64,000 bases of DNA, from NCBI RefSeq assembly GCF_000237925.1, contig NC_031502.1, forward strand, positions 23,667,794 through 23,731,793. The letters run 5' to 3'. The notes under the pieces are model-generated. The model did no database searches, was not told the origin of the DNA, and saw nothing but the letters and a program-made list of their open reading frames with translations. Shown piece after piece: positions 10,797 through 22,713 of the stretch (position 1 is its first letter; every line of letters starts with the position of its first letter). A program made the position numbers and the translations under genes. Origin of the DNA: Schistosoma mansoni. Its lineage: Eukaryota > Platyhelminthes > Trematoda > Strigeidida > Schistosomatidae.

Positions 10797-13700
10797 TTAC
10801 CATGATGTTCTTGGCATAAGGTAAGAGAAACGATCACTGTGGCTGCGTCTTAATGGTTGGTGTCTATCAGGACTGGCTATTGACTCAACTGAGTCAATAC
10901 GTGAATTGTATTCTGCAGCTTGTTTATCTAGTGCTTGAACAATCTGTTTTACCCTGCCATAAAATTTTGGCTGATCGTCTACATAATCATTCTGCTCACA
11001 ATGTAAACTTTCTAAAGATTCACCTCGTTGTTTTTGATGTTCTTGGTAATTTGATAAAATGTCATTTTCATTTACTGTGTGAGTGGCAAATCTGCACGGT
11101 GGTGAATGAATTGTTTTCCGAATCTTGTAGGGGCGCTGAGTCGTAAACTGATTATTATATGGTGTTGTGGGGTTTGGTGAATCTTCTAGTTCTATACGTA
11201 ATGGAGAAATATTTCGATATCTGACAAATGATTCATAGGGTTCTTGATAGTTGTAAAAGTTACTATTATCGTTATTATTACTGTATGTAGGTGGGTTTGG
11301 TGCAACTTTAGGCATAGCATTAATAGCCTTTGCGTAGTAGTCATGTTTTATTGAGTTAACGGAGGGCTGGTCCATTAAAGTTTTATCTAAATGGGAATAA
11401 TTCGTATCATGATCTAAAAAGGCCGGATTTTCGAAGGGTAAATATGTATTGGAAGCATACTGTTGAGGTTCACCGAGAGTAAAGTGGTGATTATTATTAT
11501 TGGTACTGTAAATGTTATAATGGTATTTCGTACCAGGATACGGATCATGGTTGTATTCATGACAGTTATAAGATGAATTTTTGTTAAGCTTTTGAAAATG
11601 GTTAATATGTCGTTCATGATTTTTTCCGTAGTGATTCTCCTGTTGGTGACGATGATATTGATAGTGACTTGGCTGGTCTTTAGAGTGGAAATCTCGTTTT
11701 ATGAATAAATTATTCTGACTGTTCAAATTATTGATTTCAGAATCCCAGCTTGAATATGCGCTAAGCTTTGGTGTTTGTCCAGGTGAACAGTGATAACAGT
11801 CAGAACAAAATGAACATTGAGCTAAATTTCTATTTAATTTGATCAACTCTTCAAAATACGCACGTTTTTTATCAAAATCTTCCGCGATTGGGGTAGTGTC
11901 TATACAGTCGCCCGCAAACTTATCTATTGCTTGACATGCACATTCTCCTGCTTCAACACTGTCACATTGTATGCCTTTGTCTAACGATTTCACATATTCT
12001 TGTGGATAATACGATGAACACCTGGGAATTGCGACACGAGGGGACCGAGCTGGAGGGGAGTGCTGTCTTATGTATCTCTGAATTTCCTTTTCCGTACGTT
12101 CTTCCATATTATTTGGTGTTGCACTTGGTGGACTTCGCATAACTGGTGGAGACCAACTTCCTCTAAGTTCATGGTATTTTTGTCTATCTTCACTGATTTC
12201 TTCTGCTCGTTTTATCCATTCTTTCTTTTCATAGTTTCGTAAACGTCTTGCGCTTTCCCTGCGGTATGAATCAATGCAACTTCTATGTCTGGTGCAATTT
12301 ATTACTCGGTTTGGTTCCCAACCTCTGTGATGTTTACAAAATGATTCTGCGTTGGTTCTGAGACACCGATCACGTGTTAAACTGTGAGATTTATCAAATA
12401 TTTTCTGTCTGCTTCTTGATGTACCCATAGAACTAAGCCACTGACTTCGGAAAGGTGGTGGTGGGGATAATGATTTTACTGACCACGAACGACTTAAATA
12501 AGGTCTGTGATATGTTGATCGTCGCACTTTATCTGGATTATTGGATTTATCCACGAAAGGCTGAGATATACGACTTTGATGGGATGGACTGCACAGACCA
12601 CTAGTACAACGTAATATATGTGGGTGTAATTCAGTTGAAGGTGGAGTGGGTAACGGTTGTGGAGATAAAGATCTATTCCTAGTATGAGTAAATATACGTG
12701 TATGATCGCGCTGATCAAATTTAATTCTTGGCTGAACTACCACACTCCGATCTTTTTGCTGTATAGTACTTTTTTTTAATTTAGCTAGATTATCGACTGG
12801 ACTACTATGATATAACTGGATTTCTTTCGACTCGCTAGGTTGAGCTGTGGTATTGAGTTTTGATAACCCTTGTGTTCTGTAAGGTGTAGACAACCTCTGG
12901 TTATATTCTTGCAGAGACTGTTCTGCAACCCATAAATTAGTAGCCTGAACAGTTGCTTGACTTGGACTTGGCCACTTAGATACTACATACGTCGTAATGA
13001 AGTTTTTTGGCTCCCTCGAGATAGGTTTTCCATTTACACGCTCATAGACTACAGCTGATCTAACATACACACCGTCGGTAGACGAAGGATTCATACAGAC
13101 AATTTGGTCAGGCTTTACATTACAGGCATTACAATGGACTGCGGAGTGATTAGACTGCTGTTTTTCAAACTCTGTATTCTTAGTATTAGTGTCAATAAAA
13201 TTATTGGATCTCCAACATTTTAAATCTGAAGATTTTGAAAAATTACTTTTAGCTGTCTTATCAGTCTGATCATCCTTAAAGGATAATGTATTGGGTAATG
13301 GTGATAGTGATCGCTGAGTAATTGTGCAAGCACGATAACGAGATAACGAACCTCCTCTGTTACCATGACTTAGATCTGATTTTCTGTCAATCGCCAAAGA
13401 TCGCGAACGATATGGTAAACTCATTGATAATATTGGCTTAGCAGGTTGACTCCAACAGGATGAATAGTTTCTATTTTTACATTTCATTTTATTCCTTACC
13501 TTATTTGAACTACTTATATTATTGTTAGTAGCACTAGTAATCTCATAAGATTTGTTGACAAATTCCATGGCTGGTGGTAGAGGTAGTGGAGGTGGTGTTG
13601 GTAGGTTAAAAGGTTTGGGACTAGGAGTCCGAAACTTTGGCGGACGCGAATGAAATTCTAAGGTATTCTCAGGAAGTGATTTGATCAGTTTAAATGATTT

Positions 13701-14522
13701 AGAATGATTTAAATCATTAGATTTTTCATTTTGTTCTTTTGATGCTACTACCGTTTCAGCTACTGTTTGTTTTTTATTATGATCGGTAAAGCGACCAGAT
13801 TCAAATAATTTGCACATTTCTTCTACAGATGTATTTACTTTTCCATCTTTAAATGAACTGACGTTTTCTATGTGATCGGATTGTTCACCATTATTTTTTG
13901 AGCTTGATCGGTGTGATGATCTGTCGAATGTATTACGTCTTAATTTGCGAAACGACCTTCCATTACGATTATTTCCATTATTATTGTTCGCTTCAGTAAT
14001 CTTAGTTTCATAAGGCTTTGTTGACTCTCCTAAACTCGTGTAATATTGCTTTAGCCGTAAAACCGATTGTGAACTCGGTGTCGTAGTAGAACATGTATAA
14101 ACATTAAAGTGTTGCTCAGGTATCCAGTTAGGTGATATATTTCCTCTGTCATCTTGATTCGTCATATTGTTACCACCGTTTTCTCTATCTGGACTGGATT
14201 CTTTCAATACAATATTAGTTGGGGAGTTTAACTCAACACACTGCTTTAATTTATTTTTATCTGTTATTATCTCAGTAAACTCTGGTTGAATAGGTTGAGT
14301 TTCTTCCGGTTCTTGAGTTTCTGCTTGTGTGTCAGTTAGTATTGTTGTTATTGGTTGTAGTGTTGGCGATGATGAACAAGGAGGAGTTGATTGTTGTATT
14401 GTTTTATCTTCTAACGGTGGAGATGTTGATTGCTGAGTGAAATCAGCCTCTTCAATAGGTGAATGACCAGATTCTACAATGTCATTATCACTAAGTGGAT
14501 TCTCAGAAAACACTGTTGACAT
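10797..14522 (-). CDS. Large low-complexity protein, 1241 residues, function unknown
   Basis: A single uninterrupted frame of 3.7 kb in DNA where random frames rarely pass 80 codons, so it is almost certainly a real exon or gene. An in-frame TAA sits directly before the ATG, which fixes the start unless an upstream exon is spliced in. I do not recognise the family. Visible parts: an acidic Ser/Thr/Pro/Gln-rich N-terminus; a proline tract PTPPPLPLPP near residues 303-318; many RSRS/RSWS-type and SPPP motifs that could be phosphorylated; a CxxC pair near residue 462; a cysteine cluster CSFCSDCYHC near 901; a His/Asn-rich stretch around 947-977; and a basic C-terminus. No signal peptide or membrane segment is seen. 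It is probably disordered, perhaps a cytoskeletal or RNA-associated scaffold, which is a guess. It lies divergent to the CD36-like gene, 19 kb away. Confidence 0.85.
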   Translation of the reverse strand: MSTVFSENPLSDNDIVESGHSPIEEADFTQQSTSPPLEDKTIQQSTPPCSSSPTLQPITTILTDTQAETQEPEETQPIQPEFTEIITDKNKLKQCVELNSPTNIVLKESSPDRENGGNNMTNQDDRGNISPNWIPEQHFNVYTCSTTTPSSQSVLRLKQYYTSLGESTKPYETKITEANNNNGNNRNGRSFRKLRRNTFDRSSHRSSSKNNGEQSDHIENVSSFKDGKVNTSVEEMCKLFESGRFTDHNKKQTVAETVVASKEQNEKSNDLNHSKSFKLIKSLPENTLEFHSRPPKFRTPSPKPFNLPTPPPLPLPPAMEFVNKSYEITSATNNNISSSNKVRNKMKCKNRNYSSCWSQPAKPILSMSLPYRSRSLAIDRKSDLSHGNRGGSLSRYRACTITQRSLSPLPNTLSFKDDQTDKTAKSNFSKSSDLKCWRSNNFIDTNTKNTEFEKQQSNHSAVHCNACNVKPDQIVCMNPSSTDGVYVRSAVVYERVNGKPISREPKNFITTYVVSKWPSPSQATVQATNLWVAEQSLQEYNQRLSTPYRTQGLSKLNTTAQPSESKEIQLYHSSPVDNLAKLKKSTIQQKDRSVVVQPRIKFDQRDHTRIFTHTRNRSLSPQPLPTPPSTELHPHILRCTSGLCSPSHQSRISQPFVDKSNNPDKVRRSTYHRPYLSRSWSVKSLSPPPPFRSQWLSSMGTSRSRQKIFDKSHSLTRDRCLRTNAESFCKHHRGWEPNRVINCTRHRSCIDSYRRESARRLRNYEKKEWIKRAEEISEDRQKYHELRGSWSPPVMRSPPSATPNNMEERTEKEIQRYIRQHSPPARSPRVAIPRCSSYYPQEYVKSLDKGIQCDSVEAGECACQAIDKFAGDCIDTTPIAEDFDKKRAYFEELIKLNRNLAQCSFCSDCYHCSPGQTPKLSAYSSWDSEINNLNSQNNLFIKRDFHSKDQPSHYQYHRHQQENHYGKNHERHINHFQKLNKNSSYNCHEYNHDPYPGTKYHYNIYSTNNNNHHFTLGEPQQYASNTYLPFENPAFLDHDTNYSHLDKTLMDQPSVNSIKHDYYAKAINAMPKVAPNPPTYSNNNDNSNFYNYQEPYESFVRYRNISPLRIELEDSPNPTTPYNNQFTTQRPYKIRKTIHSPPCRFATHTVNENDILSNYQEHQKQRGESLESLHCEQNDYVDDQPKFYGRVKQIVQALDKQAAEYNSRIDSVESIASPDRHQPLRRSHSDRFSYLMPRTSW

Positions 14523-17500
14523 TTATGAAACAGGACTATGTATGAATGCCATACAGACTGAACAGTAATAGCATTTATATTGAAGATATTCAAAAACTTT
14601 CATTATTAAAGTTCAAGTTAGATAGAAATAAGTGAAGAAATAGAATAGTTCTGACTCTAAACCCTATCCACTTGGTAATTAGTGTTTTCCAGAACGATGT
14701 TACTTCTTGGCGATTTCTGTTATGTTTTACACTGTCAATCTGGAACTGAAAAGAAAATAGAATTACTTTGCACTTTGATGGGGAAAAATGTGAGAAGTGA
14801 AACACGCATTTATAATGACTCTACATAATCTATCGACCTACAAAGAATCAAACGAAAAAGGGTTTACGTCCCAGATTTACTTTGAATTTTTTCAAGTCTC
14901 TTGATTCATGGAAGGATTTTGTTGAATATCATATTTATATAGCCACAAAAACATTTAACTAATGAGATTTATTTTCAACCACGTAAGGTTACCCGATTAT
15001 CGCCCGAAAGAAATCTAGTTTCTGTATTTAACACTGATGGGATTCAAGTTATTATCAGAGTAAGATAATAGAAGTCAGGGAACTTATATTAAATCGTCAA
15101 TTTCTACAGTACACAAAGGTTATTGATATTATGGTGATAAGTTACTTACTTTTTCATGAGCAAACAACTATTATTTCAAAAGAAATTAAAGGTCTTAAAA
15201 TAAAGAAGACAAATGATCTTACTTAGTTTGAGAATCCTTGCTCTCCCATAAAGGATTCTGAGATTAAAATGAAAACTTGACACATTTATTGCTAAAATTT
15301 CTGTTGCTATGAAATTTGTATGGTAAAATTAATGAGCGACACTTATTATATCGGTTAATATTGGTCTCGTGGTATCATGTTGCAAACGAAGTTGTCCTAA
15401 TATTTGGTGAAAATGTTGTCTGAAGGTTTTAAATATCGTTAGCTACTTCAATTTGGTTGATCCATCACTTTCAAACGATCAATCTATTTCGGCTCTCTGT
15501 GGTGACTTATTTCATGAAAACTTGAACGTTTGTAGGCATATTATTGAACTGCTCGTGCTGCTAGGGAGTATATTTTTATGAACAGTATTAATTATGCAAT
15601 TATCAACACTTTTGTTGAGAAAAAGAACAATACGTAGCGTATGTTGTACGAAAAGCTTTATGGAATTGGTAATTAATTAGTTAGTTACCAATGAATCACC
15701 TTACTCAGAAGAGTACTTGTAAGAGATGTAACAATTTCTGATTATTAATACTATTGCTATTTAGGAACAACAGTTTAGTTCATAGAATATTCTTCATATG
15801 TTGGTATATTAGGGAAAATAAACTAAGTAGATAAACCATGTAATCCATTTTGATAGTGATGCGGTTTCGAACTTCATTGTTTGTTGTGATTGTAAATATA
15901 CTGCATCACTTACCAGATGGGTAATTTAAGTTTAAAGCTTTGTCCCAGAAAACGTGTCGATTAAGACCGACAGACTTAAGGGATCGGTAGTCTTATCATC
16001 AATACACAGATCAATTGAGTGTTTTAATCTCACGCTACTTATTATTAATAACTATCTCTAGGTTTTTGTGCAATAGAATCATCATTTAATAAAAGCTTCC
16101 TCAAAATAGTTAAAATAGTTTACTGTGGGTGTAATTAATTTGCTTCTGAGATCTACAGGTAATATTTATCAAAGAATTCTCCTGCTGTACCTACTGTAAG
16201 ATATAAGCTAGTGCTGCCACTATGTATTCTATCAGAAAATGAAGTTTTGGATCGTCTGGTCAACAACCTATAAAGCAGAAAACCGGAAGAAACTAGTCAC
16301 TTAGAGTTAGGTACATTAAAACCTAAAAGTGGACTTCAGTCTAGTGAAATAAGCCCAAGACCATGTGACTTTGTATACTACTCAACAACATTTTTACATC
16401 AAGTTAATAAGATTATAACAACAAGAAGAAATCATACAAGTGAAAACTTATAAAAAAAATACCAGTTGTACACAGAGTAAATAGTAATAATTAACCTAAC
16501 CATAGATTCTAAGGAAGGAAACGGACTGTGTGAACATGTTAAATAATAACTATACAAATACCTGTCTACTTCAACAATAACAACATAACATTAACAGATG
16601 AAGATTAGTGTGGGACACACCCTTAGCTGGGACAGAATTTTTACCACATCTGGGTTGCTGTAATTTCAATTCATTACTATGCTTTATAACACTGATTCAT
16701 TTCACAATTAACTTATATGGAGAACAGGAACTGAGAGACCAAGTTCAATGACTTTTAGATGATTAATATGTTGTGACTTCAGCAACAAGATCAAATGCAT
16801 TAGTATACGTGCTTAAGTGTATTACCGGATGTGAAGTTATGTTAGGGATACATTTTCATGGATGTTTAATTGAAAATTTATTAGGTTAGCACAAATTATA
16901 TATCAGGTTACCAGCTAGATACAGTCTTTTGGCATCAATTAAAATGTTTACTCTCAAACAATCAAGTCAACAAGACAAGTACTTTGGACAAATAGTATTT
17001 ATAGTAATTAAACCAAAAAATTGTCCAAAAGACGACTTACGAGTATTTATATTTGTTTTCAGAACTGATGAATTAGAACAACTCACTTTTGTAGTACTGA
17101 TTAACTCTTAAACAGAGCCTTATATCAAAGTAGGATTACTTTTTGGTGAATATATGCACTCCTAATAATAAAATAATGGTGTTTATAGTGTCACAGTAAA
17201 TTTAGATGGCTTAATATTTAAACTTGTGCTGACTGTGTTGGGTTATTAATCTATCTACTCTAAATAAGTGGTTTACACTAGGTCACGGGACATTGAAAAT
17301 TCTAGTTTTTACTCATTGGAGTATTACAAATGTATTAATATTTATTTCGTCCAATTTATCTGAAATTATCAAGCTTAACTTTGGTAATGAAGTTTACGTA
17401 CACTCCTAGTTTGGCATGACTGTTTTGTAGTATATATCCATTGTCCAAATAAAATAAATAATCCGGTATACTATTTACTTAAAAGGTGAATCCATGCCTG

Positions 17501-20500
17501 ACAGAGATGAATTAACTTTTTACCAGTATATTTACTAAAATAACGGTTACATTATTCACAGGTTTTCACCAGTGTGTATATAAGAATAAAAAAAAGGTTT
17601 CTTCAGTAATTTAAGGTAATTTACTTTACTTATCCGCTTGGAATTCATCGTCTAAATGCTTTAGTTGTAAGTTTGAACATTTGGAACATTAAGATTTTAT
17701 ATGATGTTCCGTAAATTTTTATCTCAAATGCTTTCGGTATAAGTTGGAAAACGTAATCCGATCAATGATTCAATGGAAAGTTGTTACTTTTGTCACAGTT
17801 CCATAATAAATGCAACGGAAATACATAGAGTATGCTCACATTACCCTTAATATTGTACATGAAATACAGCTACATTAAAACACGAATTATTCTTTAAAAT
17901 AGTTTCATTATTTTTCGTGATATACTTACATATATTATGTATAGTACTAGAAAGGGTTTTGGATGTCCATTGGCTATTTGATAGTACTCTAACATTGCAC
18001 TGACGTTTTCAGTGCTTTCTGAAAACTATTGATATTGAGAAGTGTATTCTAAATAAATCGACAGTAGAGCTCATTTTTAATACGGAAATAGATAAGAACT
18101 TAGTTTAGTGTAATATAAATCACCTATCTTCTTATTAAGCTACAAAATATTACGTGAATTAGGATTATTTACTCTTTCAATACCATAGTTACCACATTTT
18201 TCTTAATCTCAGCCACGGTAACTATAATGATCAATATTTAATGAGTTTAAAGCTTATTAAAGTATCTAGTTATATATGTCTGAAACACAGAGATGAGATT
18301 TTGACTTACGTCTCATACCATTTCTTGAATTTACTTACTTAGATATGATAATAATGTCGCTAAGATGGAAGGAAAATTACCTTGTGAAACTTCATTATAA
18401 TTGGTAAAAACACCTATTACTCAATGTCAGTCAATTAGAAATGCTATCAACGCTAACACTTAGTGCAAAGTAACATCCACTAGATAAGTCCATTGTTTGT
18501 TCGACTGGTAATTTACCAATATGTCACGTTATAGAAAGTTCACTTTAAGAAATAACTGTCAGGATGATTTTCATCCATATTCGTGTAAGATTAATGAGCA
18601 AGCAAAACATATGTTGCAAACTACTGAAAAGAAATACACAGAACAACATCTTTCTATTTATCTGAGGTTTTACTTCGATCGTTCAAAAGACACTAATTCA
18701 TGTTAGAAAGCCGCGAAACACTTGCCAAAAGTCATTGAAACTTTGAAGATATAGCTCAGGAAAGCAATTTAAAAGCTTCACTTTCAAACAAATGAATGTA
18801 ACTTAGTTAGTTATTTCGAAATCTACGATGTAATATTTGATGAAAAAATTATCAATTCGGGGATTCATTTTTAACTTTCCAGAAAGTGGACCTTTCTTTT
18901 TTTCTGTTTTATTCCAGTCTAATTTTATTAATTATTAAGAAATGATTAAATGATGTTACGTTTATTTGGCATATTATAAAGCTTAGTTATGCATGGTTTT
19001 AGTGCTCAAGATATAAAGTCGAATTCTGGTAAAAAGATAAGAATACTAATGTAGTTGTCATGAGAACATTTAAATAGTATGTATTTTCTGTTTACTGATA
19101 ACTTAGTCTTAAAAAGTACTGTGTAGTTCACTAGGAATATAAAGTATCATATGCGAATTTGTCAACCTCACTTATTTCATATTAGCCGACTATCCCTAGA
19201 AGATTAAGCGTTAACGTGTAAGCTGAGCAATTTGTTTTGGCGAATCCAGTCAAATTACGTTTCATTACATCTTATGTATAATTAGAGTAATACTAGTCTC
19301 TCCCCTTTGGAAATGATTTTTTATTATACAATAGATTGTCGATATAAAGATATGGAGTAATAAAATGCAAGAAACGTAACAAGTTAATTGAAGTTACTAT
19401 TAGATGTACGAGTTATATAGAATATATCAGTACACAACCGACCTACAAAACTGTTTTCTCTATTTCGAGTCGAAGTTAAGAAATCCACTTTAAACTGATG
19501 AAAGGTTTAAGAAACAATAGTTAACTGTAATTAACCGTTAAAATATGACTTTAATGATAATTTAACAGTTACAATCTGATAAGACAGTATTTACATAGAA
19601 CCGTATTATCAGCAGATAATTTAAAAAGTGAAGGAAAGTTTAATGAGTTATAATCTGCTTGACTGTAATGTAATTGGTATTTACTGAAATTATAAGAAAG
19701 TTTATCCAGTCAGTGGCTTTACGAGCACTGAAATCATTTGAAAATAAATTCGTAAACTTTAGTTCGAGGCGTTTTGCGTAGTCGTAAAATAATCAATTGA
19801 ATTTCAAAGTAAAAAAGCTAAACACGTTTCAAGAAGCATTACTCTGTAGTTAAAGAAAAGAACTTGAAGATTCATCGCTAAATGTGATATATCTCATATT
19901 CTTGAAGACTTATGATAGTTATATTTGTTTCATTTGTATTATAAACAAGCTTCCAGGTAACTGAACCGTTATTTGATAGCTTCTTCTGTGAATGTCTTTT
20001 TACCAGATCTCGAGTGATATACAACAAAATTATTCCAATATGTGGTGCTAAATGAAGCTGACTTTGCGATCTATCCTGTATGTATAAAATTCCAGAGGAT
20101 TATTCTATTACATTGGTTCCAGTGTTAAGTTTGGTGCAAAACAAACTGGACGGGAACAATGAGAGGATGGTGAAGTAAAATAATTACTTATTCACTAAAT
20201 AATAAGGTTACTGACTCATCATAGCGTAAGTGGCAAATTTAGGATGGAACAACAAAAGTATGTAGTCTACATTCACAAGCCAAAGCCAACAAGAAATTGA
20301 TATTTATTTTGTTTGTTAGTCTGTAATTTTCGTTCGTCGATAAGGTGTGCCTACTTACTAACAGCTAGGCATCAAGGACAAGTCTGATGATCCAACGCTT
20401 ATCGCTTACTCATCTAGTCAACGTAGACATCCTAAAACTCCTTACATCGGGTTAAATCAAATGTATGGGCGAATATTTCAAAAGAATACTGACGAGACTT

Positions 20501-22671
20501 TGCGTTGAGTATAAATTACATCAATTTTAAGACATTTAACCCATATATTTCATCTGAGTAATGATTTTAAGGGATATGTCACAAAAAACAGAAGAAATTT
20601 TAACACTATGACTTAACATGTGCTAAGATCACCGTCTCAACGCAATTATCATTTATTTTGAGGTGACTTCGCAAATAAATAGGCGTTTTCTGTGCTCAAA
20701 ATAATGCTGAAGTTAAACCTAGAATACTAAATAAAGTCACAGCATCGATTAGTGAGGCCATTAAAATTTGGTTTAATCCAAATTAGGAAATGACGGTATC
20801 CCGCCTAGAGACTTTACGTGATGCTAAAATCCAACTGAGCTACTACAGATGAATTTGTTTTTTGTTTTCCTCCAAGTTGTAAATTTTTCATTAAACATAA
20901 CTGCGAATACTATGATTCTCAGTTTTTAGTTTCTGTTTTATTTCTGGTTTTTCTCATTTATTTTCTATTTGTTTTGTTGATTTTCACCATCACTAAGGTG
21001 AATTATAAGAAACCTAATCATTACCCATTGATGTTAATGTTGGAAACACCTATCTGTCAATAAGTATAGATACATGGCCTATCCAGGAGAAGTGATATTT
21101 GAGGCGGTATTGTTACTAGCTATGGACACGACGAAACCGATAAAAAATCTCGTCTGACTCTATTGCTACATTACACTGGGTCAGTCAGAACTTAGTGGCC
21201 TCTCTTTTTTCAACTGCTTATCGATGGATGCGGTAATTTATTTTGCGTGTCCAACAAATATGCCAAATAAGGTTATAACCATTTTCAAAGTTTTGAGCAA
21301 TTCTATTACCCCATGAAATCACCTTTTTCTACCTAACAGGCTTTGTCCCTTCAGATTCCCTTCTGCTCTCAAATTATGAAATATTTATCGAGAGTTGCAA
21401 CAGGGAAACTGAGAGATGATAAAACATAAAACCATGACCTCTATGACGTTCATGGGGGTTTCAAATAACAGAAACTGGGATGTTTAAAATAGATGGATTT
21501 CTTGTTTTATACTAAACTGATCCTTCTTCTCAATTGTTTTGAATTCTGTAATTATTTTGTGAGTAGGCATTATCATTATTATCTAATAAAGCGGAAACTT
21601 TCAAGGCATTCTGTAAAATATAGAATAAAATGTAATCGACGCTTCACGAGATCTTATTTAGTTTCTTAAATATGTGAGGTATGTTAAAATTGTATTTCTT
21701 GTCTTTCACTTCTTACCTACTTTTCGTAGGTTAGTTCAAAAATAAGGGTAAAAAAGTTTAGTAGATTGTCATACAGTCATAAAATCATTATCGTCACAGT
21801 TACTACACCATTATCTCGGGAAACGGAACTCTATATTTGAATATTATTCTTTGATCTTTTTAAAACCTTAAAGTAGTGAGGCATTCACTGTGAATCGAAA
21901 TTGAATCATTGAAGCATTTTCTTAATGTGTGTGCATTACGTAATCCAATGCTCAGGCGATTCAATGACAAAACTTAATTTCATAAGAAATAATCAAAAAA
22001 AATAAACACATGAAAGCTACGAGAATGTTTCACTCACTATTCCATGGATGATTTTGATGTTCCTTTGTTTCTTAATTTCAGCTTACTCTAAGGCTTTATG
22101 TTTTCATCGATAAATTCATATCAGCTCACTAGGCCTCTGTGTATAAACGTAGCTGGTCAGCATCTTGTGTTGTTGCTGTGATAACGATTGTGACCGTTGT
22201 CAATATCCTTTCTTTTAGGTGTAATTTAAGTCACTTAGTATGTTTATGTACATACGTTTACTCAGATCATGAACTGAAAATCACAGGTTATCAAACTTTA
22301 AGACTAATAGCTAAAAATCCGATGAATATTAATTTATTTTTAATACCCTTTTTTCTGCATAATTTTAATTTTTTCGTGTATTTGCTAACGTAAAAAAGCT
22401 TAAGATTACCAGCAGTAAAGAAACCTGTCACACTTTGCATAGTCTCGAATCAAAAATAATAAATCAGTTTGCATAAAGTTTGTCAGGAAAGCAAAACTTA
22501 AATATTAAACAGCTACTCACCTCATGTTTTACTGAAAGAATAGTAAATATGATTATCCTTTTTTGAATATGAGTTTGAAGGGTTAATTCGATATGTTCTG
22601 TGTTTTTGAGGAAAACAGTTGAACAGTATTCTTCTTCAATATAAATTAACGATATACTATTATTATTCCAG
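14523..22671. other. Gene-poor AT-rich DNA
   Basis: The first few hundred bases are the 5' flank of the minus-strand gene. A tRNA-like patch lies at about 20789-20853. Otherwise only short random frames are visible; exons with long introns cannot be excluded. Confidence 0.4.
20789..20853 (-). repeat. tRNA-like SINE fragment (weak)
   Basis: The minus strand contains TAGCTCAGTTGG, a perfect pol III box A, followed about 30 bases on by a poor box B. It cannot fold as a true tRNA and is most likely the head of an old SINE. Confidence 0.35.
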
Positions 22672-22713
22672 GGATTTGAGTTTGGATTAACAGGTAGTAC
22701 TGTGTATGCACAG
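22672..22713 (+). other. Candidate 42-nt micro-exon
   Basis: A pyrimidine-rich acceptor ending in CCAG precedes 42 bases that read through in one frame as GFEFGLTGSTVYAQ and are followed directly by GTAGGA, a plausible donor. The length is a multiple of three, as in schistosome micro-exon genes. I could not find partner exons, and an internal CAGGTAG gives a second possible donor. Coincidence is quite possible. Confidence 0.25.

Noticed and set aside
16929-17111. 60-codon frame containing a possible 28-nt exon after TTTTCAG
   Set aside because: The length is not symmetric, the donor is weak and no partner exons were found.
18521-18706. 61-codon plus-strand frame
   Set aside because: Near the length expected by chance here, with no domain, repeat or splice context.
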